The notes: generated from the sequence alone by a model not told the origin. Counted from the first letter of the stretch, positions 8,183 through 16,980 are shown. The stretch is DNA of 64,000 nt from an uncultured Clostridia bacterium (GCA_934255545.1 CAKQOE010000004.1:1-64000); one strand, 5' to 3'. Numbers and translations are program-made.

Positions 8183-8725
8183 ATGTCAAGAATAGGTAAG
8201 AAACCTGTAGCGATCCCAGCCGGCGTAGAAGTAAAGATGGAAAACGGAATCATCACTGTTAAGGGTCCTAAGGGCGAACTTACACAGCCGGTTGATGAAA
8301 AGTTAGTAAGCGTAAAAATCGAAGACGGTAACGTAATTGTTGAAAGAGATGACGATGCAAAGGAAAAGAGATCAGCTCACGGCCTTTACAGAACACTAAT
8401 CCACAATATGGTTAGCGGTGTAACTGAGGGATTCGAGAAGAAGCTCGAACTCGTTGGTGTAGGTTACAGAGTAGAAAAGAAGGGTGATACACTCGTTCTT
8501 AACTTAGGTTATTCACATCCGATCGAAATGAAAGATCCTGAGGGCATCACTACTGAAGCTCCTTCTCAGACTGAAATCATTATCAAGGGTATTGATAAAG
8601 AACAGGTTGGTAACTATGCAGCTGTTATCAGAAAGCACAGACCACCTGAACCTTACAAGGGTAAGGGTATCAAGTACACTGGTGAAGTGATCATCAGAAA
8701 AGAAGGTAAGTCAGGCGCTAAGTAG
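8183..8725 (+). CDS. rplF: 50S ribosomal protein L6
   Basis: The 180-residue protein begins MSRIGKKPVAIPAGV and has the C-terminal GKGIKYTGEVIIRKEGK block. L6 lies near the factor-binding site of the 50S subunit. Spacing to rpsH is 12 bases. Confidence 0.97.
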   Translation: MSRIGKKPVAIPAGVEVKMENGIITVKGPKGELTQPVDEKLVSVKIEDGNVIVERDDDAKEKRSAHGLYRTLIHNMVSGVTEGFEKKLELVGVGYRVEKKGDTLVLNLGYSHPIEMKDPEGITTEAPSQTEIIIKGIDKEQVGNYAAVIRKHRPPEPYKGKGIKYTGEVIIRKEGKSGAK

Positions 8726-8740
8726 AAAGGAGTGATTTAA

Positions 8741-9100
8741 ATGGCAAAAGCAACTAAGAACGAAAAACGTCTGGCAAGACATGCCAGAGTAAGAAAGCAT
8801 ATTTCCGGAACTCCTGAAAGACCAAGACTTTGCGTATTTAAGAGCTCAAAGAACATCTATGCTCAGGTTATAGATGATACTACAGGCACTACAATTGTTT
8901 CTGCTTCAACTCTTGATAAGGATATCGAAGTTGAAAACGGTGGTAACAAGGCTGCTGCAAAGGTTGTTGGTGAAAGCGTTGCAAAGAAGGCACTCGAAAA
9001 GGGAATCTCTGAGGTTGCCTTTGACAGAGGCGGATTCCTCTTCCACGGAAGAGTTAAGGAATTAGCTGATGGTGCTCGTGAAGCAGGATTAAAATTCTAA
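8741..9100 (+). CDS. rplR: 50S ribosomal protein L18
   Basis: The 119-residue protein matches L18 (RHARVRKHISGTPERPRLCV and the DRGGFLFHGRVKELADGAR end). L18 binds 5S rRNA with L5. Tightly spaced in the spc operon. Confidence 0.97.
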   Translation: MAKATKNEKRLARHARVRKHISGTPERPRLCVFKSSKNIYAQVIDDTTGTTIVSASTLDKDIEVENGGNKAAAKVVGESVAKKALEKGISEVAFDRGGFLFHGRVKELADGAREAGLKF

Positions 9101-9115
9101 CAGGAGGAGTAAACT

Positions 9116-9622
9116 ATGCGACAGAATTCTATCGATGCATCAAAGCTCGAGATGAAGGAAACTATCGTAAACATCAGACGTGTTGCAAAGACCGTTAAGG
9201 GCGGACGTAACATGAGATTCAGCGTTACGATGGTTGTTGGCGACGGCGCTGGCCACGTAGGCATCGGTCTTGGCAAGGCTGCTGAGATTCCTGAAGCTGT
9301 ACGTAAGGCTACAGAAGACGCAAAGAAAAAGATGGTAGAAGTTCCAATCGTTGGAACAACTATTCCACATAAAGAAACTGGTATTTTTGGCGCAGGCAAG
9401 GTTCTCGTAATGCCTGCAGCTCCTGGTACCGGTGTTATCGCCGGTGGTTCAGTACGTATGGTACTCGAACATGCAGGTATCAAGGATGTAAGAGCAAAGT
9501 CAATTGGTTCAAACAACTCAGTAAACATGGCTTTAGCTACTATCGAAGCTCTCTCAAGCCTCAAGACTGTAGAACAGGTTGCGAGACTCAGAGGCAAGAC
9601 TAAGGAAGAAATTCTCGGATAA
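9116..9622 (+). CDS. rpsE: 30S ribosomal protein S5
   Basis: This 168-residue S5 has the double-stranded-RNA binding N-terminal domain (VKGGRNMRFSVTMVVGDG) and the GVIAGGSVRMVLE core. It shapes the mRNA entry site and decoding fidelity. CAGGAGG lies 9 bases before the ATG. Confidence 0.97.
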   Translation: MRQNSIDASKLEMKETIVNIRRVAKTVKGGRNMRFSVTMVVGDGAGHVGIGLGKAAEIPEAVRKATEDAKKKMVEVPIVGTTIPHKETGIFGAGKVLVMPAAPGTGVIAGGSVRMVLEHAGIKDVRAKSIGSNNSVNMALATIEALSSLKTVEQVARLRGKTKEEILG

Positions 9623-9635
9623 GGAGGGAACAGAA

Positions 9636-9818
9636 ATGGCTGGTAAGCTCAAAGTTACATTAGCTAAAAGCACTATCGGTTCCTCTCCAAAGCAGAGGAA
9701 GGTAGTAGAAGCATTAGGACTCAGAAAGACAAACAAGAGTGTAGAACTTCCTGATAATCCTCAGATGCGTGGTGCAATCGAAAAGGTTAAGCACCTTTTA
9801 AAAGTAGAAGAAATTTAA
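9636..9818 (+). CDS. rpmD: 50S ribosomal protein L30
   Basis: The 60-residue protein has the L30 pattern LKVTLAKSTIGSSPKQRKVV. A longer in-frame extension upstream is rejected because AAGGAGGG lies directly before the ATG at 9636 and the family starts here. L30 is a small peripheral 50S protein. Confidence 0.95.
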   Translation: MAGKLKVTLAKSTIGSSPKQRKVVEALGLRKTNKSVELPDNPQMRGAIEKVKHLLKVEEI

Positions 9819-9842
9819 TAAAAAGGATTGGAGGTGTCAAAC

Positions 9843-10283
9843 ATGAAACTGCATGAACTCAGCAAGCCAATCGGTTCTACTAAGAACCCTAAGCGTAAGG
9901 GTAGAGGTACTGCTACTGGTCAGGGTAAGACTGCCGGTAGAGGTATGAATGGCCAGAATTCAAGAAGCGGCGGTGGTGTTAGACTTGGCTTCGAAGGTGG
10001 CCAGATGCCATTATACAGAAGAATCCCTAAGAGAGGATTTAAGAACGTATTCAAGAAGGAATGGTCTATCATGAACGTTTCTGACCTGAACTCATATGAA
10101 GAAGGTACTGTTATCACTCCAGAACTGCTTATCGCAGACGGTAAAGTGAAGCAGGTAACTGCAGGTGTCAAGATCCTCGGAGACGGCGAACTTGAAAAGA
10201 AACTGACTGTTCAGGCTAATAAATTCAGCAAAGCTGCAATTGAAAAGATCGAAGCTGCCGGTGGAAAGGCAGAGGTGATCTAA
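9843..10283 (+). CDS. rplO: 50S ribosomal protein L15
   Basis: The 146-residue protein begins MKLHELSKPIGS and carries the Gly/Arg-rich N-terminal arm (GKTAGRGMNGQNSRSGGGVR) that enters 23S rRNA. The ATG at 9843 is preferred over an in-frame TTG at 9828 because GGAGG sits 8 bases before it. Its stop overlaps the secY ATG by one base. Confidence 0.96.
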   Translation: MKLHELSKPIGSTKNPKRKGRGTATGQGKTAGRGMNGQNSRSGGGVRLGFEGGQMPLYRRIPKRGFKNVFKKEWSIMNVSDLNSYEEGTVITPELLIADGKVKQVTAGVKILGDGELEKKLTVQANKFSKAAIEKIEAAGGKAEVI

Positions 10284-11566
10284 TGAATACTCTGAAGTCG
10301 CTCGGACAGGCATTTAAGGTGCCTGAAATAAGAAAGAAGATAATTTTTACAGTTCTGATGCTTATAGTATTCAGACTCGGATGCTGCATTCCTGTTCCGG
10401 GAATAGACAGAAATGTTCTCAGTGATTATTTCAGCAGCGCATCTGGATTATTTGGTCTTTTCGACATGTTTTCCGGCGGATCATTCAGTAATTTCACGAT
10501 CTTTGCGCTGAGTATAACGCCTTACGTTACAGCGTCAATTATACTTCAGTTACTCACTGTCGCAATACCTAGACTTGAAGCCCTTTCAAAAGAAGGTACT
10601 GAAGGCAGAAAGAAAATAGCACAGTACACAAGATATCTCACTGTTGTACTTGCATTTGTCCAGTCAATCGGACTTACATTTGGTCTGTTCAGAAGCGCTG
10701 TCATTGACAACAGCTTCTTCAGCCTTATGGTAATTGTACTTACACTTACCGCAGGAACAGCATTCCTGATGTGGCTTGGTGAGCAGATCAATGAATACGG
10801 TATCGGAAACGGTATATCACTTATCATCATGGCCGGCATCGTTGCAAGGATGCCGAGTGCTATTCACCAGACATTCGCAAAGATGCAGACAGGTGAAGTT
10901 TCTGTGGTAAGTGTAATAATCTTCCTTGTATTTGCTATCGCAGTTATAGTTGGTATAATCGAAGTACAGCAGGGTACAAGAAAGATCCCTGTTCAGTATG
11001 CCAAGAGAGTTGTAGGCAGAAAGATGTACGGCGGACAGAATACACATATTCCAATGAAGGTCAATCAGGCGGGCGTAATTCCTGTGATCTTCTCGCTGTC
11101 TATCATTCAGTTCCCACTTACTATCTCATACTTTACAGATCCAAATTCAGGATTTACACAGTTTGTTCAGAAGTATCTGTCGTCAACAGGTACGCCGGGC
11201 GTATGGATCTATTCCGTACTGAATATAATCCTCATTATGTTCTTCACATATTTCTATACTGCAATCACTTTCAATCCTATGGAAGTTGCAGATAATATGA
11301 AGGCAAACGGCGGATTTATTCCTGGCATCAGACCGGGCAGACCGACTGTTGAATATCTGAGCAAGGTAATGACAAGAATCACTTTTGCGGGAGCTGTATT
11401 CCTTGCAGTTATCGCAACACTCCCTGCTATTATAAGCAACTTCACTTCGCTGGATATTCACTTCGGCGGAACATCGCTGCTCATCGCTGTCGGCGTTGCG
11501 CTTGATACAATGAAGCAGCTTGAATCTCAGCTTATGATGAGAAATTATCAGGGATTCCTTAAATAA
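10283..11566 (+). CDS. secY: Protein translocase subunit SecY
   Basis: The 427-residue protein has ten predicted membrane segments, the plug-region sequence around GLFGLFDMFSGGSF, and the cytosolic C5 loop (GIRPGRPTVEYL) that contacts SecA and the ribosome. SecY forms the membrane channel of the general secretion pathway. Position after rplO and before adk is standard. Translational coupling to rplO is likely from the TAATG overlap. Confidence 0.97.
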   Translation: MNTLKSLGQAFKVPEIRKKIIFTVLMLIVFRLGCCIPVPGIDRNVLSDYFSSASGLFGLFDMFSGGSFSNFTIFALSITPYVTASIILQLLTVAIPRLEALSKEGTEGRKKIAQYTRYLTVVLAFVQSIGLTFGLFRSAVIDNSFFSLMVIVLTLTAGTAFLMWLGEQINEYGIGNGISLIIMAGIVARMPSAIHQTFAKMQTGEVSVVSVIIFLVFAIAVIVGIIEVQQGTRKIPVQYAKRVVGRKMYGGQNTHIPMKVNQAGVIPVIFSLSIIQFPLTISYFTDPNSGFTQFVQKYLSSTGTPGVWIYSVLNIILIMFFTYFYTAITFNPMEVADNMKANGGFIPGIRPGRPTVEYLSKVMTRITFAGAVFLAVIATLPAIISNFTSLDIHFGGTSLLIAVGVALDTMKQLESQLMMRNYQGFLK

Positions 11567-11579
11567 AGGAGGCAGACTT

Positions 11580-12227
11580 ATGTTAAATATCGTATTACTC
11601 GGCCCTCCGGGAGCCGGCAAAGGCACTCAGGCTGAACTTATAGTTAAAAAGTACGGTATCCCACAGATATCGACCGGTGATATCTTCAGAGCCAATATAA
11701 AGAATGGCACTGAACTTGGCAAGAAGGCTAAGGAATATATGGATAAGGGAGAACTTGTACCGGATGAACTCGTAGTAGATCTGGTAAAAGACAGACTGGA
11801 GCAGGACGACTGCAAAAACGGTTTTATGCTTGACGGTTTCCCAAGAACAGTATTCCAGGCTGAAGAACTTACTAAGATAATGGAAGCAAAGAGCCTTTCA
11901 ATAAACTATGTCCTTAATATAGACGTAGCTTCTGAAAAGCTCATTGACAGGATCGCCGGAAGAAGAGTCTGCAAATCATGCGGCGCCACTTACAATGTAA
12001 ACACGAAACCTACTGCAAAAGAAGGTGTTTGTGATGCATGCGGCGGCGAAGTATACCAGAGAGCAGATGACAACAGAGAAACTGTTGAGAACAGGATCAA
12101 TGTTTATTTTGCTCAGACTGCTCCACTTATTGAATATTATGAAAAAGCAGGCGTACTTGCCACTGTAAACGGTGACCAGGCAATGGACAACGTATTTTCA
12201 GATATTACAAAAGTATTAGGAGAATAA
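11580..12227 (+). CDS. adk: Adenylate kinase
   Basis: The 215-residue enzyme interconverts ATP + AMP and 2 ADP. The P-loop GPPGAGKGTQ lies at residues 8-17, with DGFPRT in the AMP/ATP core. The LID carries two Cys pairs (CKSCG and CDACG), the zinc-binding form common in Gram-positives. It is co-transcribed with secY and map, 13 bases after secY. Confidence 0.97.
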   Translation: MLNIVLLGPPGAGKGTQAELIVKKYGIPQISTGDIFRANIKNGTELGKKAKEYMDKGELVPDELVVDLVKDRLEQDDCKNGFMLDGFPRTVFQAEELTKIMEAKSLSINYVLNIDVASEKLIDRIAGRRVCKSCGATYNVNTKPTAKEGVCDACGGEVYQRADDNRETVENRINVYFAQTAPLIEYYEKAGVLATVNGDQAMDNVFSDITKVLGE

Positions 12228-12230
12228 AAA

Positions 12231-12986
12231 ATGATCATCATTAAATCCGATTCGGAAATTGAAATGATGAAAGTTCCTGCGAAACTCACGGCAGAGATCA
12301 TGAGAGATCTTGAAGGCTTCATAAAACCCGGCATCTCAACTCACGATATTGATAAATTCGTTGAGGAGAGAATACTTAAGGGCGGCATGAAGCCTGCCTT
12401 TAAGGGTTACGGTGATTTCCCTGCCAGTGCGTGTGTTTCTCCAAATCAGGTAGTCGTACACGGCATACCGTCAAAGAGGATCATTCTGCAGGAAGGTGAC
12501 ATCGTAAGCGTTGACGCAGGAGCTATATACAAGGGATGGTACAGTGATATGGCAAGAACATATCCTGTAGGCAAGATCTCAGAAGATGCTGAAAGACTTA
12601 TAAGAGTAACACGCGAAAGCTTCTTTGAAGGACTGAAATACTGCAGACCGGGCAATTACCTTTCTGATGTATCGCATGCGATACAGGAGAGAGCGGAATA
12701 TGACGGTTTTGGAGTTATTAGAGATTACGTAGGTCACGGTGTGGGACAGAACTTACACGAGCAGCCTGAAGTTCCGAATTACGGAAGACCTGGAAGAGGC
12801 CCTAAGCTAAAAAAAGGCATGGTAATAGCTATCGAGCCGATGATAAGTATGGGTACTTACGAGGTCGAAGTGCTGGACGATGAATGGACTGCCGTAACAA
12901 CTGACGGCAAATATGCTGCTCACTATGAGAACACAGTAGTAATAACAGACGGCGAACCTGAAGTTATTACTTTACTCGAGGAGTAA
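12231..12986 (+). CDS. map: Methionine aminopeptidase, type I
   Basis: The 251-residue enzyme removes N-terminal methionine from nascent proteins. The metal ligands are visible: Asp in DAGAIYKGWYSDMART (two Asp), His in GHGVGQNLHEQP, Glu in AIEPMIS and Glu in HYENTVVIT. It lacks the N-terminal SH3-binding extension of some relatives. It lies 3 bases after adk. Confidence 0.96.
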   Translation: MIIIKSDSEIEMMKVPAKLTAEIMRDLEGFIKPGISTHDIDKFVEERILKGGMKPAFKGYGDFPASACVSPNQVVVHGIPSKRIILQEGDIVSVDAGAIYKGWYSDMARTYPVGKISEDAERLIRVTRESFFEGLKYCRPGNYLSDVSHAIQERAEYDGFGVIRDYVGHGVGQNLHEQPEVPNYGRPGRGPKLKKGMVIAIEPMISMGTYEVEVLDDEWTAVTTDGKYAAHYENTVVITDGEPEVITLLEE

Positions 12987-12995
12987 TAATAAACT

Positions 12996-13295
12996 ATGAA
13001 GGGTATACAGAATCCGCTTGTACCCGGACAGATAGTAAAATCAAAGTCCGGGCGCGACAAAGGTGATGTGTTCTTTGTTGTGGAAGTTATAGATGATGAT
13101 TATGTTCTGATCGCCGATGGTGACAGAAGAAAATCAGAAAACCCCAAAAAGAAAAAAGTCAAACATCTGCAGCCATATAACAGGATCAATAACAATGTCG
13201 CTGAAAAGCTGGCTCAGGGATTAAGACTGGAAAATATCGAGCTGCAAAGAGAATTAGAAAAGTCAGGGATAATAGCGCTGACTATTACTAATTAA
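12996..13295 (+). CDS. KOW-domain RNA-binding protein (L14e-like)
   Basis: This 99-residue basic protein begins with a KOW-like segment (PGQIVKSKSGRDKGDVFFVV) followed by a Lys-rich KKKKVKHLQPYN stretch. Such proteins recur between map and infA in Clostridia and are usually annotated as KOW or L14e-type RNA-binding proteins. The role is unknown; the operon position suggests the ribosome or translation. The ribosome binding site before its ATG is weak, so it may depend on coupling to map. Confidence 0.8.
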   Translation: MKGIQNPLVPGQIVKSKSGRDKGDVFFVVEVIDDDYVLIADGDRRKSENPKKKKVKHLQPYNRINNNVAEKLAQGLRLENIELQRELEKSGIIALTITN

Positions 13296-13310
13296 AGGAG
13301 ATGGAAACTT

Positions 13311-13529
13311 ATGTCTAAAAAAGATGTGATCGAAGTTTTCGGTACTGTATTAGAAGCCCAGCCTAATGCAATGTTCAAGGTCAAGCTGGAAAATGGCTTT
13401 GAAGTGCTTGCTCACATTTCAGGAAAGATCCGTATGAATTTCATAAGGATACTTCCGGGAGACAGAGTCAAGGTTGAATTATCACCATACGATCTGACAA
13501 GAGGTCGTATAACATGGCGTGATAAATAG
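13311..13529 (+). CDS. infA: Translation initiation factor IF-1
   Basis: This 72-residue single OB-fold protein matches IF-1 (EVFGTVLEAQPNAMFKVKLE, SGKIRMNFIRILPGDRVKVE). IF-1 occupies the A site during initiation. AAAGGAG precedes the ATG. Order infA-rpmJ is as in other Gram-positives. Confidence 0.97.
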   Translation: MSKKDVIEVFGTVLEAQPNAMFKVKLENGFEVLAHISGKIRMNFIRILPGDRVKVELSPYDLTRGRITWRDK

Positions 13530-13546
13530 GCAAAGGAGGACAGAAA

Positions 13547-13660
13547 ATGAAGGTAAGAGCTTCAGTTAAACCTATTTGCGAAAAGTGCAAGGTCATTAAG
13601 AGACACGGCAAGGTTATGGTAATCTGCCAGAACCCAAAGCATAAGCAGACTCAGGGTTAA
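13547..13660 (+). CDS. rpmJ: 50S ribosomal protein L36
   Basis: A 37-residue ORF starts MKVRASVKPICEKCK and holds the zinc ligands Cys11, Cys14, Cys27 and His32. AAAGGAGG lies 6 bases before the ATG. L36 is the smallest 50S protein. It ends the S10-spc part; a fresh promoter follows. Confidence 0.96.
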   Translation: MKVRASVKPICEKCKVIKRHGKVMVICQNPKHKQTQG

Positions 13661-13688
13661 TTAATTTTACAAAAATATAAAAAAGAAA

Positions 13689-13718
13689 TAGACAAACACG
13701 TATAAAAAATGGTATAAT
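13689..13718 (+). promoter_or_regulatory. Sigma-A promoter of the alpha operon
   Basis: TAGACA (13689-13694) and TATAAT (13713-13718) are spaced by 18 bases, in the 180-base gap between rpmJ and rpsM. This would give rpsM-rplQ their own transcript in addition to read-through. Confidence 0.7.
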
Positions 13719-13731
13719 TATCTGTTGAATT

Positions 13732-13776
13732 TTTTCGGAAAGATAATTTAACCGAAAAACGTGACCTCGCGGTCAC
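13732..13776 (+). promoter_or_regulatory. Two-hairpin leader before rpsM
   Basis: Hairpin one pairs TTTTTCGG (13732-13739) with CCGAAAAA. Hairpin two is GTGACC-TCGC-GGTCAC (13761-13776), followed by ATAATTTT. The second is on the minus strand a 6-bp stem with a GCGA tetraloop, like several other intergenic palindromes here. S4 represses the alpha operon through its leader in E. coli and controls its own gene in B. subtilis; rpsD is in this operon, so S4 control is plausible but not shown. Confidence 0.5.
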
Positions 13777-13840
13777 ATAATTTTAAAGTTACAACTATCA
13801 GTAATTAATACTGAAAAAGCAGAAAGAGAGGTGTACGCGA

Positions 13841-14209
13841 ATGGCTCGTATAGCCGGTGTCGATTTACCAAACGACAAGAGAGTTGAAATCGGACTCACT
13901 TATATTTATGGCATAGGAAGACCAACAGCGAATGATATCTTATCTAAAGCAGGTATTAATCCAGATACCAGAGTAAAAGACTTAACAGAAGAAGAAGTAG
14001 GTAAGATAAGAAAGATTATTGAGAATGATTACGCAGTTGAGGGTGACCTCAGAAGAGAAGTATCTCTCAATATCAAACGACTGATGGAAATCGGATGCTA
14101 CAGAGGCATTAGACATAGAAGAGGTCTCCCTGTCAGAGGACAGAAGACTAAGACAAATGCAAGAACTAGAAAAGGTCCTAAGAAGACTGTAAGCAGAAAG
14201 AAAAAGTAA
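13841..14209 (+). CDS. rpsM: 30S ribosomal protein S13
   Basis: The 122-residue product begins MARIAGVDLPNDKRVEIGLT and ends in the basic GLPVRGQKTKTNARTRKG tail that contacts P-site tRNA. AGAGAGG precedes the ATG. First gene of the alpha operon. Confidence 0.97.
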   Translation: MARIAGVDLPNDKRVEIGLTYIYGIGRPTANDILSKAGINPDTRVKDLTEEEVGKIRKIIENDYAVEGDLRREVSLNIKRLMEIGCYRGIRHRRGLPVRGQKTKTNARTRKGPKKTVSRKKK

Positions 14210-14224
14210 AGGAGGTAGAGAATA

Positions 14225-14623
14225 ATGGCTAAGCCGATAAAGAAAACGGTCAGAAAAAAGAAAAGAGAACGTAAAAATATTGAACGCGGTCAGGCTCATA
14301 TCCAGGCTACCTTCAACAATACTATCGTAACTCTTACAGATATGAATGGTAATACATTATCATGGTCAAGTGCTGGTTCACTTAACTTTAAGGGATCAAG
14401 AAAGTCAACTCCGTTTGCTGCGCAGAGCGCTGCAGAAGTTGCTGCTAAGGGCGCTATGGAGCACGGCCTTAAAACTGTAGAAGTTTATGTAAAGGGTCCG
14501 GGTTCAGGCAGAGAAGCTGCTATCAGAGCTCTCCAGACAGCAGGTCTTGAAATTACAATGATCAAGGATATTACACCAATCCCTCACAATGGCTGCAGAC
14601 CGCCAAAGAGAAGAAGAGTGTAG
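14225..14623 (+). CDS. rpsK: 30S ribosomal protein S11
   Basis: This 132-residue S11 contains the IQATFNNTIVTLTDMNG core and the C-terminal ITPIPHNGCRPPKRRRV signature. It sits on the 30S platform near the E site. AAAGGAGG precedes the ATG by 8 bases. Confidence 0.97.
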   Translation: MAKPIKKTVRKKKRERKNIERGQAHIQATFNNTIVTLTDMNGNTLSWSSAGSLNFKGSRKSTPFAAQSAAEVAAKGAMEHGLKTVEVYVKGPGSGREAAIRALQTAGLEITMIKDITPIPHNGCRPPKRRRV

Positions 14624-14660
14624 TAACAGGATATTTCAGGAAAAGGAGGAATAACACAGA

Positions 14661-15248
14661 ATGGCTAAGAATAAACAGCCGGTTCTTAAGAGAGCGAGAA
14701 CTCTCGGCTTAGAACCAGGATTTATGGGCATTGACAAGCAGTCTAAGAGAAACCCTAACCAGAGCAGAAGAAAGAAGAGCGAATACGCTACTCAGTTAAA
14801 CGAAAAGCAGAAGGTTAAGTTTGTTTACGGACTCCTTGAAAAGCAGTTCAGAAATACATTTGAGAAGGCTCAGAAGAGACCAGGAAGCGCTGGTGCTAAC
14901 CTTCTCATTATGCTCGAAAGAAGATTCGACAATGTAGTTTACAGAATGGGCTTCGCAGCTACAAGAAGAGAAGCAAGACAGCTCGTTTCTCACGGTCACT
15001 TTACTGTAAACGGTAAGAAGGCTAATATCCCTTCAATGGAACTTAACGAAGGCGACGTGATCGCAGTTAAGGAAAAGAGCAAGAGCTCTCCAAAGTTCAA
15101 GCAGATCAGAGATATGATCATTACTACTCCTAAGTGGGTCACAATTGATGTTGACAAGTTAGAAGGCAAGATCATTGCGCTCCCTACAAGAGAAGATATT
15201 GATGTACCTATCGCTGAACACAACATCGTCGAATTATACTCTAAGTAG
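14661..15248 (+). CDS. rpsD: 30S ribosomal protein S4
   Basis: The 195-residue protein carries the S4 RNA-binding domain (RRFDNVVYRMGFAATRREAR, then SHGHFTVNGKK). It lacks the N-terminal four-Cys zinc knuckle found in many S4 proteins, so it is the Cys-less form. S4 nucleates 30S assembly and is the usual autoregulator of alpha operons that contain it. AAAGGAGG lies before the ATG. Confidence 0.96.
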   Translation: MAKNKQPVLKRARTLGLEPGFMGIDKQSKRNPNQSRRKKSEYATQLNEKQKVKFVYGLLEKQFRNTFEKAQKRPGSAGANLLIMLERRFDNVVYRMGFAATRREARQLVSHGHFTVNGKKANIPSMELNEGDVIAVKEKSKSSPKFKQIRDMIITTPKWVTIDVDKLEGKIIALPTREDIDVPIAEHNIVELYSK

Positions 15249-15313
15249 TATGGTCGGAATAGCGCTCGTCATATAACAGGTTACATTTTGAGGGTTATAA
15301 GGGAGGCATTCGA

Positions 15314-16261
15314 GTGATAGAAATCGAAAAACCAACAATAGAATGTATCTTCGATGATACAGACAAGAACTACGGAAAGTTTGTTGTTGAACCTCTTGAA
15401 AGAGGTTACGGCACAACACTTGGAAACAGCCTTAGAAGAATACTTCTTTCGTCACTTCCAGGTGCAGCAGTAACATCTGTAAAGATAGACGGCATTCTCC
15501 ACGAGTTCTCAACAGTTCCGGGTGTTAAGGAAGATGTTACTGAGATCATTCTTAATCTTAAGAAACTCTCACTTCGCCTGAACGGTGATACCCCTAAGAG
15601 AGCCATTATCAATGCAGTGGGTCCAAAGGAAGTAACAGCAGCTGACATCATCGTTGATTCAGATGTTGAAATATTCAATCCTGAACTTCACATTGCAACA
15701 CTTGACGAAAATGCTTCATTAGTGATGGAAATTAACCTTGCTACTGGCCGCGGTTATACTCCTGCAGATCAGAATAAGTCTGAAAGTACACCTATCGGTG
15801 TTATCCCTGTAGACAGTATCTATACTCCGGCGAGAAAGGTTAACTTTACGGTGCAGAACACAAGAGTAGGGCAGATTACTGACTATGACAGACTTATACT
15901 CGAAATCTGGACTGACGGAAGTATCACGCCTGAAGAAAGTGTTTCCATAGGTGCAAAGATCATGCAGGAGCATCTTAAGCTCTTCATAGATCTGACTGAC
16001 AGTATGGATTCCGTGGAAATCATGGTTGAAAAGGAAGAAGATCAGAAGGAAAAAGCTCTTGAGATGACTATCGAAGAACTTGAACTTTCAGTAAGATCTT
16101 TCAACTGCCTTAAGAGGGCAAATATAAACACAGTCGAGGAACTCACTCATAAGTCTGAGGACGATATGATGAAGGTAAGAAACCTTGGTAAGAAGTCTCT
16201 CGATGAAGTTAAACATAAACTTGAAGAACTCGGTCTCGGCCTGAGACCTAATGAAGATTAA
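15314..16261 (+). CDS. rpoA: RNA polymerase alpha subunit
   Basis: The 315-residue subunit has an N-terminal dimerisation domain (FVVEPLERGYGTTLGNSLRR) and a C-terminal DNA-binding domain (ELSVRSFNCLKRANINTVEE), joined by an acidic linker near residue 235. The start is GTG at 15314, 7 bases after GGGAGG, and gives the expected family N-terminus. It sits in the usual place between rpsD and rplQ. Confidence 0.97.
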   Translation: MIEIEKPTIECIFDDTDKNYGKFVVEPLERGYGTTLGNSLRRILLSSLPGAAVTSVKIDGILHEFSTVPGVKEDVTEIILNLKKLSLRLNGDTPKRAIINAVGPKEVTAADIIVDSDVEIFNPELHIATLDENASLVMEINLATGRGYTPADQNKSESTPIGVIPVDSIYTPARKVNFTVQNTRVGQITDYDRLILEIWTDGSITPEESVSIGAKIMQEHLKLFIDLTDSMDSVEIMVEKEEDQKEKALEMTIEELELSVRSFNCLKRANINTVEELTHKSEDDMMKVRNLGKKSLDEVKHKLEELGLGLRPNED

Positions 16262-16279
16262 GTAGAGGAGGGACTACAA

Positions 16280-16621
16280 GTGAAGGGACATAGAAAGCTT
16301 GGAAGACCTACAGCTCACAGAAAGTCAATGCTCAGAAATCAGACTACTGATCTTCTCAGAGAAGGTAGAATCACTACTACACTGACTAGAGCTAAGGAAA
16401 CAAGAAGAATGGCTGAAAAGATGATCACTCTTGGTAAGCGTGGTGATCTTCATGCAAGAAGACAGGCTCTCGCTTACATCTATGATGAAGATGTAGTAAG
16501 AGAACTTTTTGATAACATCGCACCTAAGTATGCTGAGAGAAACGGTGGTTACACAAGGATCATCAAGCTCGGTCAGAGACAGGGCGATACAGCTGAGATG
16601 GTATTCTTAGAATTAGTATAA
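16280..16621 (+). CDS. rplQ: 50S ribosomal protein L17
   Basis: The 113-residue protein starts with HRKLGRPTAHRKSMLRNQTT, the family signature, from a GTG codon preceded by GAGGAGGG. L17 lies near the tunnel exit. Last gene of the ribosomal cluster; a terminator follows 17 bases on. Confidence 0.97.
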   Translation: MKGHRKLGRPTAHRKSMLRNQTTDLLREGRITTTLTRAKETRRMAEKMITLGKRGDLHARRQALAYIYDEDVVRELFDNIAPKYAERNGGYTRIIKLGQRQGDTAEMVFLELV

Positions 16622-16638
16622 AAACTGATAAAAATACA

Positions 16639-16671
16639 AAAACGGCTGTCGTTTCATACGGCAGCCGTTTT
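16639..16671. terminator. Shared terminator of rplQ and spoIIID
   Basis: AAAACGGCTG (16639-16648) pairs with CAGCCGTTTT (16662-16671). T-runs on both strands make it work for the ribosomal operon on plus and for spoIIID on minus. Confidence 0.9.
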
Positions 16672-16676
16672 ACTGT

Positions 16677-16940
16677 TTATATGTCTTTATTTTTGTAATC
16701 AAGGTATTTCTTACGCGTGGCGAGGCCGCCACGTATATGACGTTCAGCTTTATTATTATCGAGGACGTGTTTTACATCTTCTGCAAGTATCGGATTTATT
16801 TCGCGAAGACGTTCAACGAGATCTTTATGTATCGTTGATTTGCTTATCTTAAAGTGGCTGGCAGCGTTCCTGACAGTTGATCCTGTTTCCAGCACGTAGG
16901 CGGCGACTTCGAGAACGCGCTCTTCTATATAGTCTTTCAT
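16677..16940 (-). CDS. spoIIID: Sporulation transcription factor SpoIIID
   Basis: This 87-residue protein has the SpoIIID helix-turn-helix (HFKISKSTIHKDLVERL) and the C-terminal basic RHIRGGLATRKKYL helix. SpoIIID acts in the mother cell under sigma-E control and adjusts the sigma-E and sigma-K regulons. AAAGGGG lies 11 bases before the ATG. The gene stands alone and faces the ribosomal operon. It is strong evidence that the organism is a spore former. Confidence 0.95.
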   Translation of the reverse strand: MKDYIEERVLEVAAYVLETGSTVRNAASHFKISKSTIHKDLVERLREINPILAEDVKHVLDNNKAERHIRGGLATRKKYLDYKNKDI

Positions 16941-16980
16941 TTATTTTGTACCCCTTTCGAGATGGAATTCTCTACAAGAT

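Noticed and set aside
16728..16745. 18-base palindrome CGTGGCGAGGCCGCCACG inside spoIIID
   Set aside because: It encodes the conserved RGGLAT part of SpoIIID, so the symmetry is best explained by codon choice.
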